Assembly: GCA_039090855.1 (NCBI GenBank)
Contig: CM076991.1
Span: 106,342,021 to 106,406,020, forward strand
Source of the DNA: Macrothele yani
Taxonomy: Eukaryota > Arthropoda > Arachnida > Araneae > Macrothelidae
Reading direction: 5' to 3'
DNA: 64,000 bases
Positions 42,177-52,587 of this stretch are shown piece by piece. Numbering within the stretch: the first letter of the stretch is position 1; each line of letters opens with the position of its first letter. The notes below the pieces were generated by a model. It was given only the letters and a program-made list of their open reading frames with translations, did no database searches and had not been told where the DNA came from. Made by a program: the position numbers and the translations under genes.

Positions 42177-44316
42177 AGATGACCGGACTGCATATATATA
42201 AGAGCAGAGTAGGCCAAGAGCAGAGTAGGCCACCCGCGGCCTCTTTATATAAAAAAAAAAAAGGAAAGGACTGCTTCTTACACACAAATCGTTGTTCCAC
42301 CCAGCCATTAATTCCTGTCTGCCAATCCTTCCTGAGAACTAAGCTATGGGCATCCATGCTTATATGAGAAGAATAGGAGTTTTTTTGTCAACGACATTTG
42401 ATATTTATAGCACTCAAATATTCTCAATTTTAATTAAATTCTAGGAACAATGACCATCCTGAAAATTGTAAAATTTAGGAAAGCATGCTAGGTTGGATGA
42501 CAAAGTGAAGCCAAAAGTTGAGCGGGGACGGTCCCTACTTAAGAAATAGTTTGGGAAAGGCGTTCTTTCCTGTCCCCATACGACCGTTTTTGGAGTAAAA
42601 ATGCATGCTATAATTTTCTTTCATTTTTTTTCCGGCTTTGGTATGAAAAAAAAAAAGCAAAAAACAACAACATCTGTACCGGTGTCTCCCAGAATATCTT
42701 CGGGGGTGAGTACGAAGTCCTGCCTGGAATAAACAAAATTTTTGAAACAGCGCTCTACCTGCTACCTTCCCACTTGTGATACTTCGCTTCAAGGGTAAAC
42801 TGATGACGTGATTGTCCTGCGACTTTTAAACTAGACAGTGGATACCGAAAGAAGACAAGAGGGGGGGGGGGGCGATTTCAGTGCCCGACACAGGTCAGAG
42901 GTCGCGACGGGGATGATCGAATTGATAAGTGGGGAGGGGTAGTAGGCTGTGATACCCACGGGGAGATCAAAGGATGGGATGCTGGGAGGAGGAAGGCTCG
43001 CATACAAACACCCTTCTAATAGCATATTCACACAAACTTCCCCACAGCTGTGGAGCCTAACTGAGTCTTAGCGGGATCACTGTTTGTGTTTCTCCTTTGT
43101 GGCCCAGATTGTTCCCGGCTCTTTGGTCTTTTCTAACTGCTCAGGCAGCTGGAAGCTAAACCTGACTGAATCGGCTGCCGTGGACTTCCTTCCTTCCTAT
43201 TCTTTCACCCCCCCCCTTTTCGTCCAACACTATCATTCTTTTCATACGTCCTCTTTCGCTCTCTCATATGAGGCTCCCCATCCTTCTTCCACCCTCCTTT
43301 CGCTCCATACAGATATCTAATCTCTAGCAGAATTTCCCTTTCCTTTCATAAGTCTGAGCCTCCTTCACCCTTTCACCCATGAACTGCCTTTCAGTAGAAA
43401 AACACCGAGGACACAGAAAAATAGTTAGGGGAAGTAATGGCGGACACCAAACACCCCCCCCCTCTTCCAGCGTTGCTCTCCTCTCACGTCTGTCGATCTC
43501 TCATCTCTTCTCCTACCTATCCTTACACTTCCTCCTACTTAGGTGAAGTCAGTTACCGCTCCGAATTCTTACACACACCCGAATATCTACGGGTAAGCTC
43601 TTGTGGGATTCTGGTGTTTGCTTAAGACTTATAAACAAGCCAGAGCAAAGCTGAGCTAAAAATCTCTCTTTTCCGCCCTAAAGCGTTTAACTTTGGATTA
43701 CAGGAAAAGAAGGAAATAGTACTCACAATTGAACCACCCCTCCCTCCCTAAAAAAAGAAGAAGAAAAGATTTGGAAATAATGAGAGTGGGCAAGTGGCAA
43801 GGGGAAGAATATTATGAATGAAATTTCACGGGGAGTTCCCGTTCCTTTTTCTCACTGAATTGCGATTTTCCGTACACTTTCGACAAGTTATTGAGTTGAA
43901 AGAAAAGCTGGTGCCACGCGAAATTCTTAAGCCAAGAACGTTTCGTGATAAACGGGCTTTTAAACTACACTGCGCACAACAAACAAAGTGCGCTACTATT
44001 CTGAAAAGCTATGAAACTTGCTTCTCCTCCCAACCTTTCTTTTCCTCCGTTTCTTTCTTGCTTTGATAGGAGGAATTTAACTTACGATGTCACAAAATTT
44101 CTGCTAACTGCAGTAGATTCCTATCATGTTTCTTTATTTTCTCTTTTTTAAATAAAAAAATGTGGAAATGGATTTCGGTGTGTAAAACATACAAGGAATA
44201 AAAACAAGGTATAGTTTACACTTGTTACTAAAGTTCTGTCAATACTGTCACAACGCGCAAACCGAAAGGTTGTGAAAGTCACTGATGTTTCGATGATATT
44301 TGCTGATACTCATATA
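42177..44316. other. No gene recognised; CT-rich tract
   Basis: A 16-bp unit (AGAGCAGAGTAGGCCA) is duplicated at about 42202-42234. From 43180 to 43560 the plus strand is CT-rich and gives Ser/Pro-rich open frames without a domain. G and C homopolymers are at 42862-42873, 43208-43217 and 43455-43463. Confidence 0.45.
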
Positions 44317-44384
44317 TACAGGGGTTGGACAGAATAATGTGAACAACAAGGAAAAGAAGGTTTTTCGTACCTAATAGGGTGGGG

Positions 44385-45296
44385 CAGGGGCAGCGGAAAG
44401 TGAGGTTCGTTGACCGGGCCCGATATTTTGAATCGTAGTGCACCCCCCCCCCTTCCCGTTTCCCGGAACAAACAGAAGAAAAACAATGCCTAAAACAATG
44501 CCTAAGGAGCTTTGTTAGGGATTAGGTCCACCTGACCACTTAGGGGCCATATAGCACGTCCGGGATTTTTTACTATTTTTAGACACACCCCTCCCCCATG
44601 TCACATTTTGTCCGATTGTTGACCCCCCTAAAAAGTACGTCCTAATTCCCGTTACCCCCTTTATTTTTGACAACTGCTTTCAGAAGTCCGTTGAGAAACA
44701 GAAAGAAAACATGTAATTATTTAAAGGAATCTTCCATATATTTACACTTTTTCTCCAGAAAATATTTATTATTTAGGCATTAATTTATTTATTCCCAAAC
44801 GCCACCCGATCTTTATCATTCTGAAATAAAGATCTACAAATGAACGCACGCATTCAAGGTTTTCAACACCCCCGATCATATCATCCTCAAAACACGATAG
44901 ATTTGGTAGCACAAATACGAGAACTTAATATTAATTTTCTGATTTAGCTAAATATCATCAGAAATCTGAAATATTTCATACCTTTTTTTTAACTATTCAA
45001 AGAAGAAAAGAAGAGAAAAAAAAACGAAGACATACCATTCACTATATTTTTGTCGCTGGTTGCCCGAATTACTACACCCCCCCCCCCCATGTCACATTTG
45101 GTCCGGTTGTCAGGACCCCTCCCCTCCCCCTGTGATCTCGGACGTACTTTATGGACGGCCCCTTGCCTAGAGAAACTTTCTAAGGCACATCACAACAAAA
45201 AAGCGCACATTCGCCAAAAAAAAAAAAAAAAAAAAATAGAAATAAAAATCTTGGCTAAAATTAATGACCGGGCCCGGGCCGGTTCCGCCGCCACTG
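44385..45296. mobile_element. Non-autonomous hAT element
   Basis: The ends are CAGGGGCAGCGGAA and (rc) CAGTGGCGGCGGAA, both followed within 40 bases by a CCGGGCCCG block. The flanking 8-bp duplication is GGGTGGGG on the left and GGGTGTGA on the right. The inside has two direct copies of a CCCATGTCACATTTTGTCCG block (about 44595 and 45088) and long C runs, but no transposase. Removing it restores the last codon and stop of the host transposase. Confidence 0.85.
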
Positions 45297-46300
45297 GGGT
45301 GTGAGATTACCTTTGGCATTCATAACCGCCTGAATCCTCTTTGGAATGGAAGCATACAAATTATGAATGGTGGTTAGTGGGCTGTTGCACCATTCTTCAT
45401 TCAGGAGCTGCTACAGGTCCTTGAGAAGCGCAGATGGGTAAAGAGATCCTACTGTTTTCCAACACAGACCTTAATATGGCTCGATGATGTTTAAGTCTGG
45501 TGATTGGAAGGCCAAGGAAGTTATAAAGTTCGTCCTCATGTTCCTCAAGCCATGATTGGACATTCCGAGCTCTGTGAATTGGGGCGTTATCATCTTGATA
45601 GATGGCATCCCCTGCAGAAAACAAAGCCTGAGCCATTGGATGGACTTGGTCTGCCAAAATAGTTTCATACGCCCTGCTAGTCATACGTCCTTTCAAGGTG
45701 ATCAGGGGGACCTGCTGAAATCCACGGTATGACGGCCCAGAGCATGACAGAACCACCAGCAGCAGACAGTCTGGGTTGTACGCTTCTGACGGTGTTCTCG
45801 ACACGTAAACACGTCCTGCGGTGGGGAATAGTGCGAATGTTGATTCATCTGACCACATTACACGCTTCCATGCATCGGCATTCCACGTTGTATGCTCCTG
45901 GCACCACTGCCGTCGCCGTTGTGCATTCACCCGGGTCGCCAGAGGTTTTGCAATAACGGCTCTGCCATGAATATCTTGTTTATGCAGTTCTCTGCGCACT
46001 GTTTTCGTTGATACTGGGATCTGGAGACGCAGAATCAGCTCCGTACAAATTTTCAGCGCCGTGGTCTTCTTATTACGGGTAACAATCCTCTTTAATGCTC
46101 TCCTGTCTATCACTCAGGGTCGTTTTCCGGACGCTCTTGTGTTTCACAGACGAGGTTTTGCCACGAACACGGTATGCTGTAATGACACTAGACACAACAG
46201 TTCTCGGTACACCCGCTGATATGGCGACTGTTGCCCCGGAGGCACCAACTAGCTGGACACCAACAGTTAGCCCTCTTTCGAAGTCCGTTAGGTCGTTCAT
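45297..46300 (-). pseudogene. Tc1-like transposase, family K, broken
   Basis: ATG at 46300 begins MNDLTDFERGLTVGVQLVGA. A frameshift near 46110 leads to a 238-codon frame with QIPVSTKTVRRELHKQDIHG (second helix-turn-helix), first Asp in MWSDESTFALF and second Asp in IYQDDNAPIHRARN. Near 45530 one more frameshift moves to AFQSPDLNIIEPY, which holds the Glu. With that indel repaired the second-Asp to Glu gap would be 35 or 36 residues. The frame then stops where Trp is expected. The C-terminal NAKGNLTP is cut by the hAT element. Joining across it gives NLTPY and a stop, the standard Tc1 end. Confidence 0.88.
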
Positions 46301-46370
46301 TTAGTCGTCATCCTGAAAGAAATTTTGCAACAAGACACTTTAAATTCACTTAAAAAGGACCTTGAGGTTT

Positions 46371-46531
46371 GTGACGTGCCTGCTAGCAGGACGCACACGT
46401 CATAAAGGCAGATAGCAGCGATCACGAACGTCCGCGTAGCTCAATTGGTAGAGCGACTTATTCCGGAATGAGGGGAACCGGGTTCGAGCGTCGGCGTGGA
46501 CGAAAATGATGGAGAAATTTACTTCGTTATA
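46371..46531 (+). mobile_element. tRNA-derived SINE, family 2, copy 2
   Basis: The tRNA-like core 46430-46501 starts GTCCGCGTAGCTCAATTGG and ends CGTGGAC, which pairs with the first seven bases. The D stem GCTC/GAGC is intact. The B box reads GGTTCGAGCG. Flanks GGCAGATAGCAGCGA and TTACTTCGTTATA are shared with 15302-15464. Confidence 0.82.
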
Positions 46532-46655
46532 GGTTCCAAACAAAGCTATTACAACCAAAAGGTGGTGCATAACCTTTGCGTATTGCGAAGTACGCAGCTG
46601 CATTAAAAGTCACGCCTCTGAGCGTGGTGTTCACGTTATTGTGTCTAACCCCTGT

Positions 46656-46890
46656 ATATTCACGTAACAACGCGCTTCCGCCGTCTCCTAAACTTGTCCG
46701 ACTAACCCATGATTTCCTTCTTTATATTCTCTCGCCCGCTATCTCTTTGAAAAAAAAAAAAATCTGAATAACGATATTTGTTGATACTGAAGATTAAAGG
46801 CATGATTTCAAATTAGCGCAAAAAAAAAAAAAAAAAAAACACACACACACATAAGGCTGACCGAGAAACAAAAATGCTGAAGTTTTAAAC
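46656..46890. other. No gene; A run and CA microsatellite
   Basis: A-rich runs at 46748-46760 and 46820-46838, the latter followed by (CA)n. Nothing else was recognised. Confidence 0.5.
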
Positions 46891-47904
46891 TTTTTTACGC
46901 TTTCCAACCGTAGGTTGAAGAAGCGTATAGACTCCAAATTTGTCCGTCTGTCTGTCCGTCCGCACGATAACTCACGTAAAAATGGTTCGATTTCGAAGAA
47001 ATTTTAGTATGTGGTAGGGGACCACCTGGGGATGAACTCTATTGATAATGGACGAAATGGGGTCAGAGGTCAGGACATAGGAGCGGCATCCATTCTATTG
47101 GCCTTATGCCTCATAACTTGCGTAAAAATCGTTCGATTTCGATGAAAGTTTGATATGTGGTAGGGAACCACCTTGGAATGAACCCTATTGAAAATGAACG
47201 AAATGGGGTCAAAGGTCAGGACATAGGAGTGAGGTCTACTCCACTGCCCTTATGCCTCATAACGTGCGTTAAAATGGTTCGATTTTGATGAAATTATGGT
47301 ATGTGGTAGAGGACCCCATGGAAATGAACCCTGTTGAAAATGGACGAAATGAGGTCAAAGGCCAGGACATAGGAGCGGGATCCATTCCATTGCCCTTATG
47401 CGTCATAACTCGCGTAAAAATGGTTCGATTTCAATGAAATTTTAGTATATGGTCCGGAAAAATCTGGCAATGAACTATTAAAAATGGACGAAATGGGGTC
47501 AAAGTTCAGGACATAGGCGTGGGATTCATTCCATTGCCCTCATGCACCATAACTTACGAAAAAAAGGTGCGATTGCGACAAAACTTTATCATGTTGTTCT
47601 GGAAGTATACTGAACCGGTTCTTTTGAATAACATCGGAATGGGGTCAAAGGTCAGGGCACAGGAGCGATATTTATTCCACAGCCATTATCTTCATAACTT
47701 GACTAAATATGCGTCTATTGCGACAAAACTTCAGTATGTTGCTCCGGAGGTGTACTGAATAAATTCTGTTTATTATCATCGAAATGGGGACAAAGATCAG
47801 GTCACAGGAGCGAGATTTATTCCACAGCCATTATCCTCATAACTTGAGTATGTTGGAAAGCGTATCATAATCAGTGCATTGCATGATTTTACTAACTTTT
47901 TTAA
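46891..47904 (+). repeat. 146-bp array element, copy 2
   Basis: Opens with TTTACGCTTTCCAACCGTAG and GTTGAAGAAGCGTATA, which can fold as a hairpin. It then carries units phased by CATAAC or GATAAC at about 46966, 47112, 47258, 47404, 47548, 47693 and 47838 (steps 146, 146, 146, 144, 145, 145). Each has GGTTCGATTTCGATGAAAT, GGTCAAAGGTCAGGACATAG and CCATTCCATTGCCCTTATGC. It ends GTTGGAAAGCGTATCATAAT, then the palindrome around TGCATTGCAT and ATTTTACTAACTT. A degenerate SINE follows directly. Confidence 0.92.
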
Positions 47905-48122
47905 TTGGGTGTGGCGGGAAGGAGGTGTTAACGACTACCATGAGCACCTCAGGAGGCTACAAGCAGTCGGTCATCCCTAATTTGGGGCCACTGGTTCAAG
48001 AGATGGGACAGAGCAAGCGCTATCGGATAAAAAAATCACTCATGCATCATCCGGGAATCTGGTACTGGCCCATCTCGGAAGAATGACCTCAAGCCAGCGC
48101 ATTCGGCCACCGGAGTGCCCCA
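47905..48122 (-). mobile_element. tRNA-derived SINE, family 1, old copy
   Basis: Degenerate but collinear with the family: GGTGTTAACGACTACCATGA, GCAGTCGGTCATCCCTAATT, GGGCCACTGGTTC, and at the end GCCACCGGAGTGCC. The B box is no longer recognisable. Confidence 0.75.
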
Positions 48123-48237
48123 GATTGGTTAAAGTTAACCGTTACGTTTATTGTTGAATACTTTCTCTCTCTCTCTCTCTCTCTCACTCTCTTTCAAATC
48201 ATTTTTAGTTCGGACTACATGGTCCTCTGTATCTTCT

Positions 48238-48478
48238 TTTTCTTTTTTTTAATGCTCCCCTTCCTTGTTTCGGGGTTTAATGACCACAATGAGCAACACT
48301 TACGGCGATAAGAAGTAACCAGTCCATAATTTGGTGCCATTAGTTCCAGGTTTTGAAGCCAGCCAGCGCCATCAGACAAGCACACCTTCCATGCCACACC
48401 TGGGACTCGAACCCGAATTCATCTCGAACGAATGCTCAGCAGCCAGAGCTTCAAGACAGCTCGGCCAATGGGAAGGCT
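48238..48478 (-). mobile_element. tRNA-derived SINE, family 1, old copy
   Basis: A T-rich start, then GGGGTTTAATGACCACAATG, AGCAACAC, AGACAAGCACACCTTCC, and TGGGACTCGAACCCG as the B box complement. It is strongly mutated. A CT microsatellite (48165-48185) separates it from the previous copy. Confidence 0.75.
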
Positions 48479-48954
48479 CCTAATGCTACTGGATACATTA
48501 AACACAACGCAAGCAAACATAAAAAGAAATAATCAACACGACCACAATACTGTTAACAGGATTTTTATTTCCGGTTTTGGTTCGTTCTTATTGCAACTCT
48601 TACTGAATGAAAAATTTATCAAAAAAAAAACAAAAAAAAACACAATAAATACACTTTCAGAATTAATTCTGCCTTTTATTATTATTTAATGCCCGTTATC
48701 GGTTTGTCCTGGAATCATTTTAGTTATATAATGTCTTTCTATTGCTATATTTCCTTTCTTCTGAACACTATACCTACGTCTTCTCTGTCTCATTATCCAA
48801 TCAGCGCCGCTTCCCATTCTTGGGAGCTATTCATGCTTCCTTCTAATATGCTCTTTTGAACCCTGTGTCGGAGTGGCTGTCTTTCAAACTCCTGCATAAC
48901 CTTGCTTGAAAAAAAAAACAAAAAAAAAAAAAAAACGTACCCGGCTGTGACGCC

Positions 48955-49232
48955 AAGAAGAGCAATAAGCTAAGAATGCAGTCTGATTGCGCTTTCATTC
49001 ACAATGTTCTGTTTGCTGCTGGCTTAACGCAAAGTTTAAATAAGTGCAGTAAAATACTTAGCAGATATATAATGCTCGATTGCTCTGGAAAAAGCTGTTT
49101 ATAACCCTACTAATTGTTATTGCCTCACTGACAGAATCTTGAAAGGGTAAAGTTTCCCTATGCTAACTGTTACGATGATCACAAAGAAAAGCCTTTGCTA
49201 ATCTAATTAATCTTTTTTCCTTGGAAACGAAT
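48955..49232 (+). repeat. Direct repeat left of array copy 3
   Basis: Shares with 49983-50232 the blocks TTGCGCTTTCATTCACAA, CTGTTTGCTGCTGGCT, AAAATACTTAGCA and TGTTACGATGA in the same order and orientation. The two copies bracket the 146-bp array at 49236-49972. Confidence 0.75.
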
Positions 49233-49235
49233 GCT

Positions 49236-49972
49236 TTTTTACGCTTTCCAACTGTAGGTTGAAGAAGCGTATATGCTCCAGCTTTGTCCGTCCGTCAGTC
49301 CGTCCGTCAGTCGGCACGATAACTCGCGTAAAAATGGTTCGATTTCGATGAAATTTTAGTATGTGGTAGGGGACCAACTGGGGACGAACCCTATTCAAAA
49401 TGGGCGAAATGGAGCCAAGGGTCAGGATATAGGAGCGGGATCCATTCCATTGCCCTTATGCGACATAACGCGTAAAAATGGTTCGATTTCGATGAAATTT
49501 TAGTGTCTGGTAAGGGACTACCTACGGACAAACCTATTGAAAATGGGCAAAATGGGGTCAAAGTTCAGGACATAGGAGCGAAATCCATTCCATTGCCCTT
49601 AAGCGCCATAACTTACGTAAAAATGCTTCGATTGCAATAAAACTTTAGTATGTTATTCCGGAGATATACTGAACCGGTTTTGTTGAATATAATCGAAATG
49701 GGGTCAAAGGTCAGGGCACAGGAGAATAATTTATTCCACAGCCATTATACTCATAACTTGACTAAAAATTATTCTGTTTGCGACAAAACTTTAGTATGTT
49801 GTTCCGGGGGTATACTGAACCGGTTCTGTTTAATGTAATCGAAATGGGGTCAAAGATCAGGACACAGGAGCAAGATTTATTCCACAGCCATTATCCTCAT
49901 AACTTGAGCAATGATTTCTGGGATGTTGGAAAGTGTACAATAATCAATGCATTGCATGATTTTACTAACTTG
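49236..49972 (+). repeat. 146-bp array element, copy 3
   Basis: Same termini as copy 2 (TTTACGCTTTCCAACTGTAG at left, ATGCATTGCATGATTTTACT at right). Units are phased at about 49318, 49464, 49607, 49752 and 49898. It has two units fewer than copy 2, so array length varies between copies. Confidence 0.92.
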
Positions 49973-49982
49973 TTAAAAAGGT

Positions 49983-50232
49983 ACCGTCGCCACCAAAGCA
50001 ATAATCTAATTATGCAGTTTAGTTGCGCTTTCACTCACAAAGCTCTGTTTGCTGCTGGCTGAAGGCAAAGTTAAAATGAGTGCAATAAAATACTTAGCAT
50101 TACGCTAGATTCCTCTGGGAAGAATTCGGGCCTGATAGCATCCCGGGATTTCCTATGATGATTGTTACGATAAACGACAAAGAGACTTACTGCTGAAATT
50201 TCAATTCTATTTTTGGAAACCAATGATTTTTA
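49983..50232 (+). repeat. Direct repeat right of array copy 3
   Basis: Second copy of the 48955-49232 sequence, beginning at about ACCGTCGCCACCAAAGCAAT and ending near TTGGAAACCAATG. Divergence between the two is moderate, with many single-base differences. Confidence 0.75.
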
Positions 50233-51090
50233 AATTCTCCGTAACAATATGCCCTAATTGGTCATTATAACATTTGGTAATGTTCCGCTGTTCTACAACA
50301 CTGGTCTTTGATTTACTTGATTCTCAAAAATTGAAATCCGAGATGCGATAGAGCAAGCACCCTGATTAGAAAAGACACCATGGGAATAGTAAAGAAATAG
50401 AGACAGTAAGATTTTCCTTTAAGAAGTCTGGAAGGTTAGCTACGTAAGATATTTGCGAATCAGAAGTATATCCAGATATTTAACTACATTTTTTAAAATT
50501 AAGTGAAAAAAAAGCCCAGAATAGCTGCAATTTTAACCACAGTGCCGCTTTCTACGCATTTCCAATCCTAACTTTCTTCGGTTAATTAATTCAGCGATAT
50601 TTTCATTTCGGATCCTGTCTTCATTCTGTACTATCTCATTACTTTCGGCTGAAATTTTTCGAGCTTGCGGAAGTTTTTTTTTTTTTTTGTTCAATTCTCT
50701 TAAACTGCTCTGCAATTGTCTCAACAGCTCTTTGCTGAAGTAGTATTTTTTTCTTATGCCACACTGTCGATTGAATACACGTTTTCCAGATTACCAATTC
50801 ATATATTTCGCCGTGTCTTCGTGATTTATTTCTGCTTCAGTACTGTTTTTTAGACGTGACCTACTTATTCTTTACCAAGCATTTTCTTTTTAACGGTCTG
50901 ATGCTTCTTTGGAGCTACGCTTTCTTTTCCTTTTCTATCAATTTGTATTCTGTCTCCTCTCCTCCTCTTTCCCGTTTCAATTTCCCCGAGAAATTTCATA
51001 AACAAATTTTTGCAGGTTCATTTTTCGAGTGCGAAAATTCTCACAATAGTAGCATAAAATTATGAACGAATGTTTTACTTGTGAAATGAT
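50233..51090. other. No gene recognised
   Basis: AT-rich. Frames of 60-70 codons on either strand lack motifs. Confidence 0.45.
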
Positions 51091-51092
51091 CG

Positions 51093-51258
51093 AGGCCGCC
51101 CTGGAGATGGAGTCTGACCATTTGTTCGTCGTACGGCGTTGGCTCTCTTCCTTTCCTGGAACCAGTTGCCCTAAATTAGGGACAGGCGACTTCTTATAGC
51201 CTATTGAGTTGCTATAGGTGGTCGTTAAACCTCCAGACAAAAAAAAAAAAAAAAAAAA
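51093..51258 (+). mobile_element. tRNA-derived SINE, family 1, internally deleted
   Basis: The plus strand starts GGCCGCCCTGGAGATGGAG. The segment with the B box is missing. The body resumes at TTGGCTCTCTTCCTTTCCTG and ends in a long A run at 51240-51258. A second A run (51288-51308) follows after about 30 bp. Confidence 0.8.
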
Positions 51259-51479
51259 TATCGTTTTTGCTTTTAAATGTGGGATCGAAAAAAAAAAAAA
51301 AAAAAAAATTCAGTTCCAAAGCTGAAACTGCGCTAATCAGTAAAAATAAAAAAAAATTAAAATGTCTCACCCGTGATATCCACTGTAAAGCTACGTTTAT
51401 GCAAATTACAGCATGAAAATGGGGAATAGAAACACACGCAAGTGAACGGTAACTTGAGGGCCTGGCTATATTTAAAATG

Positions 51480-51997
51480 CCACGGAAGTAGATTTCGTTA
51501 GTTGTAGGGAAGTTTGTCGGTGGGAAAAAGTGGACAGTGTAGATCGAAGAAACCTAATCTGACCTGTAAATGGGGTTACTGTAAAAGGGCAAAGATTGGT
51601 CAAATCAGAACGTTTGAGTGAGGTCATAAGTATACATCTCATATGGGAGGTACTGCCCGAATAGCTGGTAGTTCCTGCCAGCAATGAATACGGGAAGGTG
51701 TTTCATGTCGTAGTTCATGATCCTGTAGCTCTAGAGTGACTACCGATCGGGATGAAAGGCAGGTTCGTCGTACGTCTGTCAATATCAGAAACGAACCCGC
51801 TGGATGGATATTCAGTTACAGAGCAATTGTCAGGGCACTGCCGGTGTACTAGTTAGTTACTCTTCGACGCCTGCAGGAAGCTGATATATGAGGGAAAAAG
51901 AGCCCTCAATCCTGCATACAGCTTACCGAAGCCACAGGCATGTCAGTTTTTATTGGCGTAAGGAATGTAGTATTCACCGACGAGACACTAGAATGTA
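51480..51997 (+). pseudogene. Old Tc1-like transposase, 5' half only
   Basis: In scattered frames the plus strand reads VTTDRDERQVRRTSVNI (about 51740), YRAIVRALPVY, and at the end VVFTDETLEC (51967-51996), which is the first catalytic Asp region of a Tc1 transposase. The sequence is cut exactly at the TA where the next element (51998) inserted. I did not find the matching 3' half after 53508. Confidence 0.6.
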
Positions 51998-52363
51998 CAC
52001 TATATTGACAAAAGTCACCGGACACCCCTTCAAATGCAAATGAACGGATCCGCTGCGTTTTTAAGAAGCGCGGTACAGCTGCAAACGGTAAATAAGCCTG
52101 CAGCTGACCGCGATCATATCGCACTGTGAGGTTGATTGAAAATGTCGCGGCGGGAGAGAACTGACTGAGAAAGAAAGATTGTTGGGTGTTATATTAATGG
52201 GTTGTTCATAAGACAAACCCAGAGGCATTTAAACATACCCAAGTCAACTGTTTTGGACGTACTGAATAAGTGGAAGACACACGGCGTGCCTGAAGCAGCA
52301 AAACGTACCGGCAGACCAAAGAAAATCAGTGATAGAGGACGTCGAAGCCTCAGGAGAGTCGTT

Positions 52364-52587
52364 TTTTTTTTTTTTTTTGATTGGATGTTTAACGACCACC
52401 GTGAGCAACTCAATGGGCTATAAGCAGTCGCCCGTCCCTAATTTAGGGTCACTGGTTCCAGGGAAGGGAGAGAGCCAGTACCGTAAGACAAACACAACAT
52501 CCATGCCTTACCGGGATTCGAACCCGGACCCCTTTCGGACGAATGATCAGAGGCCATCGCTTAGACCACTGCGCCACCGGGGCGGCC
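52364..52587 (-). mobile_element. tRNA-derived SINE, family 1, inside Tc1 copy 3
   Basis: Perfect 12-bp duplication AGGAGAGTCGTT at 52352-52363 and 52588-52599. B box complement GGATTCGAACCCGG is intact, and A box complement is CCACTGCGCCACC. Copy 1 of the host element at 11640-11655 shows the uninterrupted site. Confidence 0.97.

Larger units (their letters stand above)
44319..46654 (-). mobile_element. Tc1-like DNA transposon, family K, with hAT insert
   Basis: The left end CAGGGGTTGGACAGAATAAT and right end (rc CAGGGGTTAGACACAATAAC) are inverted. TA is at both sides (44317-44318 and 46655-46656). At 2336 bp it is too long for Tc1; a 912-bp hAT element accounts for most of the excess. A family 2 SINE lies between the right end and the transposase start. 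Confidence 0.93.

Noticed and set aside
43084..43625. Secreted Ser/Pro-rich protein frames
   Set aside because: They arise from a CT-rich tract, have no domain and differ in frame; composition explains them.
46430..46501. Functional tRNA gene
   Set aside because: Acceptor and D stems are good but the anticodon loop length is abnormal and the flanks are shared with a second dispersed copy, so it is a SINE-type repeat.
47519..47758. Small protein genes in the 146-bp arrays
   Set aside because: Similar short frames recur in every array copy because of the repeat; they have no start context or domain.
46891..47904. Firm classification of the 146-bp array element as a Helitron
   Set aside because: A hairpin before CTAA fits, but conserved sequence continues past CTAA and no TC start or A-T insertion site could be shown.
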